Source of the DNA: Anoxybacterium sp963668245
Lineage (GTDB): Bacteria; Bacillota; Clostridia; Peptostreptococcales; Anaerovoracaceae
Direction: 5' to 3'
Assembly (NCBI GenBank): GCA_963668245.2
Contig: CAXXKB010000003.1
Coordinates: 1-64,000, forward strand
DNA length: 64,000 bases
Within the stretch, counting starts at the first letter, position 1; every line of letters starts with the position of its first letter. This document shows positions 51,917-60,574 of the stretch, in pieces. The notes beneath the pieces are model-generated. The model saw only the letters and a program-made list of their open reading frames with translations. It was not told where the DNA came from and made no database searches. A program made the position numbers and the translations under genes.

Positions 51917-53884
51917 TTAATTCCCGCCCTTAAACCGATCGACTTCTTCTTGAGAGACAAAGACTTTCATTTTAAAGGCTTCTGTTGCGCCCGTGGTGAG
52001 CACGGTTTCCCCTTGCTGCAGTTTCGGAATCTCACCTTTCAAACTGTCCGTCAACACATCTCCGATTACTCGTTGGACGGTATCTACTTCAGAATGGTCC
52101 AGACGAAAGAAAAATTTGTATTGGCAAAGCGCGAAAATCGTTTTGAGCGCTTCATTCGTATCATTGGCCAGATTGCTTTTTAAAATGGAATCGATGGTCT
52201 GGGTCGCAAACAAGATCGATCCGAAAAATTTCGGCATTTCCCGTTGAAACTGAATAATGTAATTGACAGAGGCCTTGTTATCTGGATTAATGACGTTTTG
52301 GCATTCGTCTAAATAGACGGAGAATCGTCGAATATGCGCCCATTCCACCTGGTTATTCTCGTACAGTTGCTTCATTTTCCGCCCATTCCGTAAGGCATCA
52401 TTCCAAATCATCGAAATCGCCGTGTAGAGTTGCGCCCGGAAAACATTGCTGGAAAGGGACTGCAAACTGGAAATGTCATAAAACACCACTTGTTCATCCT
52501 GGACATTCGGAACCGTTGTCCGACCGTTGAAGATATTCCCATTTTCTTGTAGCATACTGTCCAATGTGTTGCGGATTTTCTCGATCCGAACCCGTCTGGC
52601 CGGCGTGGGAGCTTCCCGTTCGATGACCTGTTGATATTTTTGTGTCATGAAGGCCAACAAATCGATCAAAATAGGATAATCGGCAGAAGGTCTGCCAGCG
52701 ATAGCCGTTTGTTGTTGCGCCTCTGGCTCGTTGGTATCTACCCAAAGACCATAGTCTACATAGAAGGCCGCCAACATCCGTCCGAACTCATTCAAATCCG
52801 TCTCCGTAAAATCACTATTCAACATCCCGATCATGAGCTTGCATTTCGCGATATGCTGATGAAAGCTAGCCACATGATCGACGGATAGATCCTTTTCGGA
52901 TCTCGTAGCGGTAGAGAATACTTCCAGCCAATTGATTCGGCCATTTTTTCCGGCCAAATCGATATACGCACCACCCTTGTCGGCTACCACTTCTTCAAAA
53001 TCACCCGCTTTATCAAATCCGCGAATAAAATTATCCCGGTTATAGTCATCCTCAAATAACTTTTTCAGCAAAGTCGATTTCCCGTACCGCATTTGGCCAA
53101 ATAAGAAGGTATGCGAGTATTTTCGATTCCGGTTGTCGTTCATATAGCGATCAAATAGAACGACGCCATTCGTGCTCGTACGCCCCAAATACATACCGTA
53201 CGGATCTTCCAGACTCTTGTGGTGGAAAGGATAACCGCCCCCAAGAGACCGCGCTGGAATATATTTTCCATTGATCGTAAAATTACTTTCCATTTGTTTA
53301 TCCAACGGGAGAAACAAGCCGTCCCATTCCTCCTTCATACCCGTCAAAAGAATGGTCGTTTTATAACCTAGTCCCGTCAGTTCCCCTTTTAACCGATTGA
53401 TTTTCTTATCCAATCCTTCTCGGGTGGCTGCTGATAAATACAAGCGATTCACCACTATTTTGATCGATTCTCCTCTTTGTGAAATTTCATTGGCCACGCG
53501 CTGCAAGGTGGAAATGCTCATTTGCGATTCCAATTGTTCGATATTACTTTTTTCCTCCAAAGCGCGGGCGTAAAATTCGTCTATGGACCGATCAATCGTT
53601 TTTAAAATATCGTCACGTTCCGCCGTCAACACGTCCATTACCGCAATCACTTCGTCTCGTTGCATAAGTTGATTTAACCAAAACGTATTCTGATTGGTTT
53701 TCATATCGTATACATGCAGACACGTTTCATAGCCATCTGCTTTTTTGACGTACTTATCTTCAAAAACAAGACCGCCTTTTGGCTGAATTTCGGCCATAAA
53801 TGCTTTGTTATAGGCTTCCGCTGCGTTCGCTTTTTTATTTACTTCTGCTTGAAGGGCTTTTGACTTTTTCATTGTCCGTTCCAT
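51917..53884 (-). CDS. VirB4-like conjugation ATPase
   Basis: Cytoplasmic ATPase of the type IV secretion system, 655 residues. Walker A is LFGQMRYGKSTLL, Walker B is FSVYLDECQNVI and the arginine-region LFATQTIDSIL follows. It powers substrate transfer and pilus or channel assembly. GGGGAGG precedes the ATG at 53884. The gene begins 2 bp after the stop of a gene that looks like the missing N-terminal VirB4 domain, so the two may form a split enzyme. Confidence 0.93.
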   Translation of the reverse strand: MERTMKKSKALQAEVNKKANAAEAYNKAFMAEIQPKGGLVFEDKYVKKADGYETCLHVYDMKTNQNTFWLNQLMQRDEVIAVMDVLTAERDDILKTIDRSIDEFYARALEEKSNIEQLESQMSISTLQRVANEISQRGESIKIVVNRLYLSAATREGLDKKINRLKGELTGLGYKTTILLTGMKEEWDGLFLPLDKQMESNFTINGKYIPARSLGGGYPFHHKSLEDPYGMYLGRTSTNGVVLFDRYMNDNRNRKYSHTFLFGQMRYGKSTLLKKLFEDDYNRDNFIRGFDKAGDFEEVVADKGGAYIDLAGKNGRINWLEVFSTATRSEKDLSVDHVASFHQHIAKCKLMIGMLNSDFTETDLNEFGRMLAAFYVDYGLWVDTNEPEAQQQTAIAGRPSADYPILIDLLAFMTQKYQQVIEREAPTPARRVRIEKIRNTLDSMLQENGNIFNGRTTVPNVQDEQVVFYDISSLQSLSSNVFRAQLYTAISMIWNDALRNGRKMKQLYENNQVEWAHIRRFSVYLDECQNVINPDNKASVNYIIQFQREMPKFFGSILFATQTIDSILKSNLANDTNEALKTIFALCQYKFFFRLDHSEVDTVQRVIGDVLTDSLKGEIPKLQQGETVLTTGATEAFKMKVFVSQEEVDRFKGGN

Positions 53885-53886
53885 GT

Positions 53887-54468
53887 TCACTCCTCCCCTT
53901 CCGCATAACTACTCATATTCATTAGCCGATCTAGTATCTTCAACTTTTTTTCAACCGGGACCGGTTTGGCGCCCAACGCTTGACCACCAAAAATATAGAT
54001 TTCATTTTCAGCTCGCTGCAGCTCCTGGATCGTGGTGGCTGAAAAAAGTAAATAGTATTCCTGGTTCGTTGCATTTTCTTCTACAAATTTGAGTTGTTCG
54101 ATGGCATGTAAGATTCGCTTTTTCTGTAAGTCATTTTTTGCATTCCGATACATTTTGGCCCAATAGTTGCGCTGCTCGGACGTGTCTACATTGCTCCGAA
54201 TACTCAAATACTTTTGCGGAAAATTCGTACTCGTCAAAAAGCGGGAAAATTCCTCGATCAATCGGTTTTTATCACTCTCAGTCAATGTGTTTAAATCATG
54301 GGATTCAATTTGAACCATGTTCTGATACCGTCTATCCCGCATCACAAGATAGCCTTCGGCAGTCAGGTCAATGTAAGGGATCCACTCGGCCATCTCTTTG
54401 ATCCCCGCATTGGGGCTTTGAAACAACGATTTGATATTCTCCCAAGCAGATTTTCCGTTTGTTTGCAT
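53887..54468 (-). CDS. TraD-like protein, possible split VirB4 N-domain
   Basis: 193 residues from ATG 54468 (GGAGG upstream), sharing bases with the preceding stop (TAATG). Soluble, with WIPYIDLTAEGYLVMRDRRY followed by an alpha/beta region. This resembles the start of VirB4-family proteins, where an N-terminal domain precedes the motor. Its place directly before VirB4, as in pIP501-type operons, supports a partner role. No nucleotide-binding motif. Confidence 0.65.
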   Translation of the reverse strand: MQTNGKSAWENIKSLFQSPNAGIKEMAEWIPYIDLTAEGYLVMRDRRYQNMVQIESHDLNTLTESDKNRLIEEFSRFLTSTNFPQKYLSIRSNVDTSEQRNYWAKMYRNAKNDLQKKRILHAIEQLKFVEENATNQEYYLLFSATTIQELQRAENEIYIFGGQALGAKPVPVEKKLKILDRLMNMSSYAEGEE

Positions 54469-54797
54469 TAGTTCGCCTCCTCTTCCTTCCACTCTTCTAA
54501 ATGAGCGACTGCCGCATATTTTTGATAATCCAAACTTTTTACTTTCCGAAAGTCTTGCAGAAGCCCATGGGTGATCAGCTTAAAAATCGAGATATTCGGG
54601 ACCGGTTTGGTAATAAACAGAAAAGTGAACAGGACGTTCACGGCATAATAGGCTAGCTTTAAACGGAAAATTCCGCCCGTAAAAAATTCTTCCAACATCA
54701 GCGTCAGTAGCAACATCATCAATAAAAAAGGAATATCACTGGAGTAAACCGCCCATAACTTGATATCGGTTTTCAACTCTTTTGGAATTTCATACAT
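54468..54797 (-). CDS. Small membrane protein (PrgI/TcpE/DUF5592-like)
   Basis: 109 residues with two adjacent membrane helices (IPFLLMMLLLTLMLEEFF and LKLAYYAVNVLFTFLFI) and a basic C-terminal helix. AGGAGG lies 7 nt before ATG 54797. Similar small two-helix proteins precede VirB4 genes in Gram-positive conjugation clusters (TcpE, PrgI, DUF5592) and correspond to VirB3. Family name from context. Confidence 0.7.
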   Translation of the reverse strand: MYEIPKELKTDIKLWAVYSSDIPFLLMMLLLTLMLEEFFTGGIFRLKLAYYAVNVLFTFLFITKPVPNISIFKLITHGLLQDFRKVKSLDYQKYAAVAHLEEWKEEEAN

Positions 54798-54863
54798 CTT
54801 TGTTCCTCCTAACCAGAAAAGGAAGCGGAATTGCATACAGCTTGCAATAACCCCTTCCTTACT

Positions 54864-57398
54864 TTATTTTCGATTCTGAATGTCTTTCGTCGGTTTTATC
54901 GAATCTTCTGTTCGTTTCTGACGCGGTTGTGTCCGCCCGTCTATTGCGCGAGTTTCCAAAATGGATTCTGAGATCGGGGTACTTGGACCGGAGTCCTCTT
55001 GTTGTAACACGTACCGCAAAGCCGGCTTTGAATCTGTTTGTACTGAAGATCTGTTTACTATCACGGCTTCTCGCATAGGAACGGACCTTCTGACAGAAGA
55101 ATCCGTTTCATACTGAACGCGATTTGATTCTACCGGAGAATCCTCTACAATCTGTTCCATACGCGGTACATTAACCGTTCCGTCTGAATTGATTCGCGGG
55201 CGTGAACCCGTCGTTGTTTGGGAAATATGCGTATTTACCGATTGTTTCATTCCGCTATTTTGAACGTTTACAGCAATATTTCTGTCTACTTGACTATTTA
55301 TTCTATTTGAAATTTCTACGCTCTCAGAGCTTGATTTTGCGTTATTTGTGGCTGTTTCGTAAGGTTCCAGCGGTTGGAAGGCAGCGTCTTCTTCGTACAA
55401 GAGATTTTCCATACGTGGGACATTGACCGTTCCATCCGAATTGATCCGCCCTTTAGTGCCTGTACTTCCAGTAGAAGTCAGTGCTGTCCTCTCCGTAATC
55501 ACCCCTTCATTCCGTTCGTTTACAGCAACATTTCTTTCTGATAAGGTATTTCCTTGATTTACACGATCTATGCTTTGAGAAGAGCTGTTTTGGGCCAATG
55601 AATGACTATCAGCCCCTGCAATGCTTGTTGAATCGCTCTCGGTATCAGTATTTGCTTCTTCGAAAGACTGCTCCTGTAAGGAATCCAAGGATTGCCCTGT
55701 ATGCGTAAGCCCCGTTGTGGCGACAGCATTTTTATTTTCATTCAAAGCAGAAGGCTCCACACTTGGTGTACTGGTTCTCCCATGTTTGGCCAACAGCGCA
55801 TTTAAATCATTTTTACCCGTCCCGTCTGTACGGAGAGTTGATTTTTCTGATGGTGTACCCGCTATTCCCACATCGGATTCAACCGATTCTGCCCCCAGTG
55901 GAGAATCTGCGCCCGTTGCTTGTGGGTCTTCCATTTCGTTTGTCATGCCCATTTGTTGCAAGTAGGTTTTAGCCTTTTCTGGATCATTTCCATTCAGCTG
56001 CAATGCTTTACCAGCATTTGTTTTCGTAGCCCCTGTTTCCATTGCTAAGTCATTCAATTGTCCTTGTTGAAAGCCTCCCTGGGCGAATGAATGCGCCAGG
56101 TCACTCGATCGCATAGCATTCTGTGCTGTTTGCAATGGGTGCTTGAAGCTGTTCATTTTGTCTTGCATGCCATTTTGCAGGTGATTTCCTATACCACCCG
56201 CCTCTTGGCGATTCTCATTCCATTTACCTAATTTGTCTGCATTGTAGTCCATGCTGTTGCCAATTCCATTGGCCAATCCTTTAGTCCCTCGGCCCAATGC
56301 CGCTCCTAACCGTGTACCTGCATATAAGCCCATCAAGGTTGCTTGCCCATCTTTTACACCTGCGTCGAATCCGAAAATACGAGGAATGGTTTTTGTTCCG
56401 TCGATCACCACAAATGCCGCAACAATCATAATCATGGCATTTAAAATGGGAACATCGAAGAGATCCATTGCCAAGATCCAGCTCGTGAACAACTGATATA
56501 ACCGCAAAATATAAAAAATGGATACGAACGTCGCAAAACCGTTAATCAATTCTTTTAAAACCACTTTAGCTTTTTGCCCTGTCCCAATATCCGTGTTGAT
56601 CGCAAAGGGCGCTACCAACTTCGTAGTAGCCAATTCGAATGCAACTGATATCAGTTTGAACGAAAAGAATATATAAATGACAATCAGCGATAAGAACTCC
56701 AACAGAATCACCAAAAAGTCATAGGAATAGCGGAAATAATACTCGTCCCAAAAACTAAATAGACCACCATTATCCAGTTCCTCATCAACAACACTATCGC
56801 CAGTTGAAACAAGTTTGACACCTAAGACGTCCTCATCACTGTCTGCTGCTTCAGTGAGATCGAGTGCTTCAAAAGGTAATTCACGGGAGAGATTTTTTCT
56901 AGCTTCTAAGTTTTCCCATTCTCCACTTTCCGCAAGAATTTCAATATCTGTGATATTGTCATACAAGACGTTCGCGGCCAACATAATGTTCCCTTCTTCG
57001 TCCGTCCCTAAAGCCGCGACACTGGCATCTGCGATGGTCAGAAATTGGGTCATGGTCCATGGAATAGCGATAATGAACAGAACTCCCAGCACCGTATTAC
57101 GGAATAAATCAGAAACGGTTTTTCTTTTCCCGAGAATAAAATTGTACCCCTGAAACATAAGGGCGATCGCTAGGAAAACAAAACTTGCCAATGCCAAATA
57201 CTGGTAAAAATCCTGAACTTCCGGCTGATTAAAAAAGGCCAATATGCTCGCCAGATGATTAACCATCATTTCCATACCATTTGCCAATCCGTACAATAAA
57301 CGAAATAAGAATTGTTCAACATAGCGGAAAATCCATGCAGGTATGGACCTCAGTTTAAATAAGTCAGCATACTGCATTAATATTTCTTTTGGAGTCAT
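54864..57398 (-). CDS. VirB6-like polytopic membrane protein with long repeat tail
   Basis: 844 residues. The first ~340 hold about six to seven membrane segments (LASFVFLAIALMFQGYNFI, VLGVLFIIAIPWTM, FLVILLEFLSLIVIYIFF). The rest is hydrophilic and Ser/Asn/Gln-rich. Within the tail RINSDGTVNVPRME occurs twice (about residues 645 and 734), as do INVxxxNVAVNERN-like phrases. Such TrbL/VirB6 proteins form the membrane channel; the long tail may be a flexible cytoplasmic or wall-spanning domain. AAAGGAG precedes the ATG. Confidence 0.85.
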   Translation of the reverse strand: MTPKEILMQYADLFKLRSIPAWIFRYVEQFLFRLLYGLANGMEMMVNHLASILAFFNQPEVQDFYQYLALASFVFLAIALMFQGYNFILGKRKTVSDLFRNTVLGVLFIIAIPWTMTQFLTIADASVAALGTDEEGNIMLAANVLYDNITDIEILAESGEWENLEARKNLSRELPFEALDLTEAADSDEDVLGVKLVSTGDSVVDEELDNGGLFSFWDEYYFRYSYDFLVILLEFLSLIVIYIFFSFKLISVAFELATTKLVAPFAINTDIGTGQKAKVVLKELINGFATFVSIFYILRLYQLFTSWILAMDLFDVPILNAMIMIVAAFVVIDGTKTIPRIFGFDAGVKDGQATLMGLYAGTRLGAALGRGTKGLANGIGNSMDYNADKLGKWNENRQEAGGIGNHLQNGMQDKMNSFKHPLQTAQNAMRSSDLAHSFAQGGFQQGQLNDLAMETGATKTNAGKALQLNGNDPEKAKTYLQQMGMTNEMEDPQATGADSPLGAESVESDVGIAGTPSEKSTLRTDGTGKNDLNALLAKHGRTSTPSVEPSALNENKNAVATTGLTHTGQSLDSLQEQSFEEANTDTESDSTSIAGADSHSLAQNSSSQSIDRVNQGNTLSERNVAVNERNEGVITERTALTSTGSTGTKGRINSDGTVNVPRMENLLYEEDAAFQPLEPYETATNNAKSSSESVEISNRINSQVDRNIAVNVQNSGMKQSVNTHISQTTTGSRPRINSDGTVNVPRMEQIVEDSPVESNRVQYETDSSVRRSVPMREAVIVNRSSVQTDSKPALRYVLQQEDSGPSTPISESILETRAIDGRTQPRQKRTEDSIKPTKDIQNRK

Positions 57399-57420
57399 GC
57401 TATAGCTCCTTTCAAAAAAA

Positions 57421-57457
57421 GAAGTGGCTCCACTAAATTCGAATTTAGCACCACTTC
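57421..57457 (-). terminator. Terminator inside the transfer gene cluster
   Basis: GAAGTGG (57421-57427) pairs with CCACTTC (57451-57457), with the perfect palindrome CTAAATTCGAATTTAG inside and seven T residues after it on the minus strand. It would reduce expression of downstream transfer genes. Confidence 0.7.
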
Positions 57458-57463
57458 TCTTTA

Positions 57464-57862
57464 TTAATCTTCTTCAATTAATTTCAAAACGTACTCATTT
57501 TTCGCTGTGCTTCCTATTTCATCGGGATTATGCGTGAACCAAAAATATATATCATCTTCAATTCTTCCTGCGTAATATGTTTTCTCTCCCCATTCAACCA
57601 AGTAATAGCTCGTTTCGTCTGGTTCTTCTGCTACTTCCACCACTTCTGACGCTAATGTTTCACCATTTTCCGCTAATCCTGTTGCATAAATCTTTTCCTC
57701 TTCTGCTGTAAAAGTTACAGTCGCATAATCTTTATTGGTCCGTAAATTTTCCACGCTGAACGTTTTCCCCACGAGTTCTAACGGATCTTTCACTGTTGTG
57801 CCGCAAGCCGCGAATAGGAAAAACAACGATAACAATAAAACATATCCGATTCTTTTTTTCAC
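57464..57862 (-). CDS. Transfer-cluster lipoprotein
   Basis: About 132 residues starting at GTG 57862 (AAAGGAG 8 nt upstream). Signal peptide with lipobox FLFAAC (Cys about residue 19), then a small beta-rich domain (VTFTAEEEKIYATGL, SYYLVEWGEKTYYA). No family recognised. Could be a surface-exclusion or channel lipoprotein, given its place just after the coupling protein gene. Confidence 0.7.
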   Translation of the reverse strand: MKKRIGYVLLLSLFFLFAACGTTVKDPLELVGKTFSVENLRTNKDYATVTFTAEEEKIYATGLAENGETLASEVVEVAEEPDETSYYLVEWGEKTYYAGRIEDDIYFWFTHNPDEIGSTAKNEYVLKLIEED

Positions 57863-57876
57863 ACTGCTCACTCCTT

Positions 57877-60552
57877 TCAAGTCTCTGTTCTCAACCCCAG
57901 CGCTATTTTTTGCTTTTTAGTTTCAGGTTTTATGTATTGCTCATCAAAATCCATTTCTTCAAAATCTTCTTCCTCAAGCAACAAATCCAAATCAATATAT
58001 TCCAATGGCTTTCCTCGTAGAATATTTTGAATATCGTACGCGATATTTTCCAATGTCAGCCTATTCCCGTTACAGTCGCTTTTATCCTGTTCCAAGACAA
58101 ACGAAGTGAGCAAGTTCTTGATTTCATCTACCGTCAAATTCTTGTTCTTTCGATCAAACACAGCAATTGTCCCGTTCAAGAACGTATACGCAAGTATCAT
58201 TTTTATTTCATTGCGCTGCCCTTCATTCAGCTGCATTCTCTGCGGATTCTGCAGTTCTTCATAATCCACTTGCAGCGCATGTAAATTTAAATCGGCATGC
58301 AACGATGGAATGCGTAATTCATGACGATCTTTTTCCGTATCAAAATCTTCCGCTAAGTATTGGTACCGGTATTTCATACGAGTTTTTCCCGTATTGAAAA
58401 TCGCTTTTGGTCGAATATCCCGTCCTTTTTTGTCTCGCCGCATGATCGAACGAATCACGACCATCTCGCCTTCCTGCAGCTGCATGAGCCGATTTTCGGA
58501 GAGCAACGGCTGCCGATCCACACTCGTGGTGCGGGTAGAATCCAAATCCAACACTTTCCCGCTGCGGCTATCGATTTCAATCGTGCGGTAGCCAATCTTT
58601 TCACTGATTTCTTTCGCAGTCTCCTTGTTGGTTGTGAAAATGTATAAATGATTCTGGCAATTATCTTTGATGGAAGTGGCTTTGTCTTTTCCGTAAAGCG
58701 AATCAATCTGATTGTACCCCTGCACCACCAGGGCAAACAGGATATTTCTTCCGAGACACACCGTCAACATGCTATCCATTCCCTCAATGGGCGGCATGTT
58801 TCCAAATTCGTCCAAAATGAATTGTACGCGTCTGTGTAGTTTCTGGCCTCGAGTAATCGTGGCCAATTGACTCAAGGTTTGATACATCTGCCGGACAAAA
58901 ATCGAACAGATAACATGCATAGACGAGTCATAGTCCGGCACGACCATAAAGACGGCATAAGAATCTGTGATATACAGGACTTCCAACGACTGAATGGCTC
59001 TTTCTTTTTCCGGAACTTCTTCGCACCAAATCATGTGGGCAAAATCTTCAAACTCTTCTTTCCCATACGGATTCCGGCCTTTTGAAATGCGTTGGAAACT
59101 ATACGCAACCGCTTGATCCGGATTGTCCTTTGGTACAAACTGGATTCGATCCCCCTCTGCTAACGCGTAGTCAAAATGAAGATGAAGTAACCCGTATTGT
59201 GTCGTCGGTCCGGAAACAGCTTCTACACGTCCGATTTCTTTGCCAAACGGTTGTTTCTGGTTCCTTCGGTAGAAAAGGACCTCAAAATCCTGTCCTTTCA
59301 AGCGGATATCCGTCCGCAAATGAATTTGTTTCGGAAATCCCACTCGGGCCATGTCAATGGAATTGATACTCGTTAATTTTGCAATGGCGTCTCCTGTAAA
59401 AATCTCCAATTTTGAGCTGGCAACCGAAAAGATCGAGCCGCGGGTATTCCCTTTGGCAAAGTTACTGGTAGCGTATTGTTGCTTGGCCACACTGGTAGGA
59501 GGTAACCCTTCAAAATACTCGTCCAGGGCATTGACTTCCGTTTTGCCGCCGTCTTTCGAATAATTTTTTGATCCCATTTCGCTCAAAAAGGACGCGACAT
59601 TTTTTAACGTAATCCGCTCCGGATGGTAATTATCCGGGTCATAGTACTCTTCACATAACGCTAAGATAATCGCAGAGACTAACGCTTGTGCGGAATTGTC
59701 CCAAAAGGGTTCCTTTGCGTTCGGGTTATTATAGAGAGAAAACGTCAATGTTTTCGTGCGTTTTTGCGCTTCCGCATAGTCCCCCTTTTCAAAGGCTTGT
59801 TTCACCAATTCCAGCGGATTGTAGCTCATGCCTTCCGTGGGATTCAGAATATTCAACACTTCTACGCGGTAGCCTCTTTTTCGCAACGTCTCATAGCTTG
59901 CTGTATACAGTTCGCCCTTCGGATCATTGATTACCAAATTCGGTTTCGCACTGGCACGAGAATTGATATCAATCATCGGGAAAACCAACAGTTCCCCTTT
60001 CCCGGAGCGGGAAGTTCCAATGACCGCTGAATTTTGTGTGCTTTCGTCTACAAACACCGTGTCCTTTACTCGCGATATCAAAGTCCCACCTAAGCCATCC
60101 CATTCTTTTTTCTTTTCTGGAACTGCCGTATAGGTACGGGAAATCTCTTCCAGCGTTGCTAAGGCGCTGTCGCCTTTTTGATTGCGATTCAAGGTACCAT
60201 ATCTGCTGCGCAGCTTAAACATGGTGTATAGGGCTACCCCGAAAGCAAGGCCATAACTTCCCCCATGCAGCCAGGTGACCCCTCTTGTATCCGGATAAAA
60301 ATTTCTCGCGTTGATAAAAGTAGTCCAATTGACACCCGAAAATCCGGTTAACAACTGAAAATCGGGAGCTGTAACAAACAACAACAACCGTGTGACCGTT
60401 TCAATCAGAAACGTAGCAGCGATGGCTGAAACCACAAAAACTGTGACGCCAACGAAGAAAATCATACCCCAGTTCCCCAGGTAGGCAGATAACCCTTTGG
60501 GTTTGCCTTCTTTCGAACGATCCTTTGAAAATGTAGATGGTCTTGTTCGCAA
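57877..60552 (-). CDS. Type IV coupling protein (VirD4/TraG-like)
   Basis: About 891 residues. Two membrane helices near the N-terminus (about 30-60 and 100-125), then the RecA-like motor: Walker A GTSRSGKGELL (about 180), Walker B FILDEFGNMPP and a GYNQIDSLYG segment. It links the relaxase-DNA complex to the channel. The insertion of about 120 residues between the Walker motifs and the extended C-terminus are notable. I take TTG 60552, preceded by GGGGGTG; an upstream TTG at 60600 would overlap the previous gene. Confidence 0.93.
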   Translation of the reverse strand: MRTRPSTFSKDRSKEGKPKGLSAYLGNWGMIFFVGVTVFVVSAIAATFLIETVTRLLLFVTAPDFQLLTGFSGVNWTTFINARNFYPDTRGVTWLHGGSYGLAFGVALYTMFKLRSRYGTLNRNQKGDSALATLEEISRTYTAVPEKKKEWDGLGGTLISRVKDTVFVDESTQNSAVIGTSRSGKGELLVFPMIDINSRASAKPNLVINDPKGELYTASYETLRKRGYRVEVLNILNPTEGMSYNPLELVKQAFEKGDYAEAQKRTKTLTFSLYNNPNAKEPFWDNSAQALVSAIILALCEEYYDPDNYHPERITLKNVASFLSEMGSKNYSKDGGKTEVNALDEYFEGLPPTSVAKQQYATSNFAKGNTRGSIFSVASSKLEIFTGDAIAKLTSINSIDMARVGFPKQIHLRTDIRLKGQDFEVLFYRRNQKQPFGKEIGRVEAVSGPTTQYGLLHLHFDYALAEGDRIQFVPKDNPDQAVAYSFQRISKGRNPYGKEEFEDFAHMIWCEEVPEKERAIQSLEVLYITDSYAVFMVVPDYDSSMHVICSIFVRQMYQTLSQLATITRGQKLHRRVQFILDEFGNMPPIEGMDSMLTVCLGRNILFALVVQGYNQIDSLYGKDKATSIKDNCQNHLYIFTTNKETAKEISEKIGYRTIEIDSRSGKVLDLDSTRTTSVDRQPLLSENRLMQLQEGEMVVIRSIMRRDKKGRDIRPKAIFNTGKTRMKYRYQYLAEDFDTEKDRHELRIPSLHADLNLHALQVDYEELQNPQRMQLNEGQRNEIKMILAYTFLNGTIAVFDRKNKNLTVDEIKNLLTSFVLEQDKSDCNGNRLTLENIAYDIQNILRGKPLEYIDLDLLLEEEDFEEMDFDEQYIKPETKKQKIALGLRTET

Positions 60553-60574
60553 AAACGATTCACCCCCGCTTTCT

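Noticed and set aside
59082..59366. Plus-strand frames opposite the transfer genes
   Set aside because: Long frames opposite strongly biased coding sequence; no ribosome sites and no domains.
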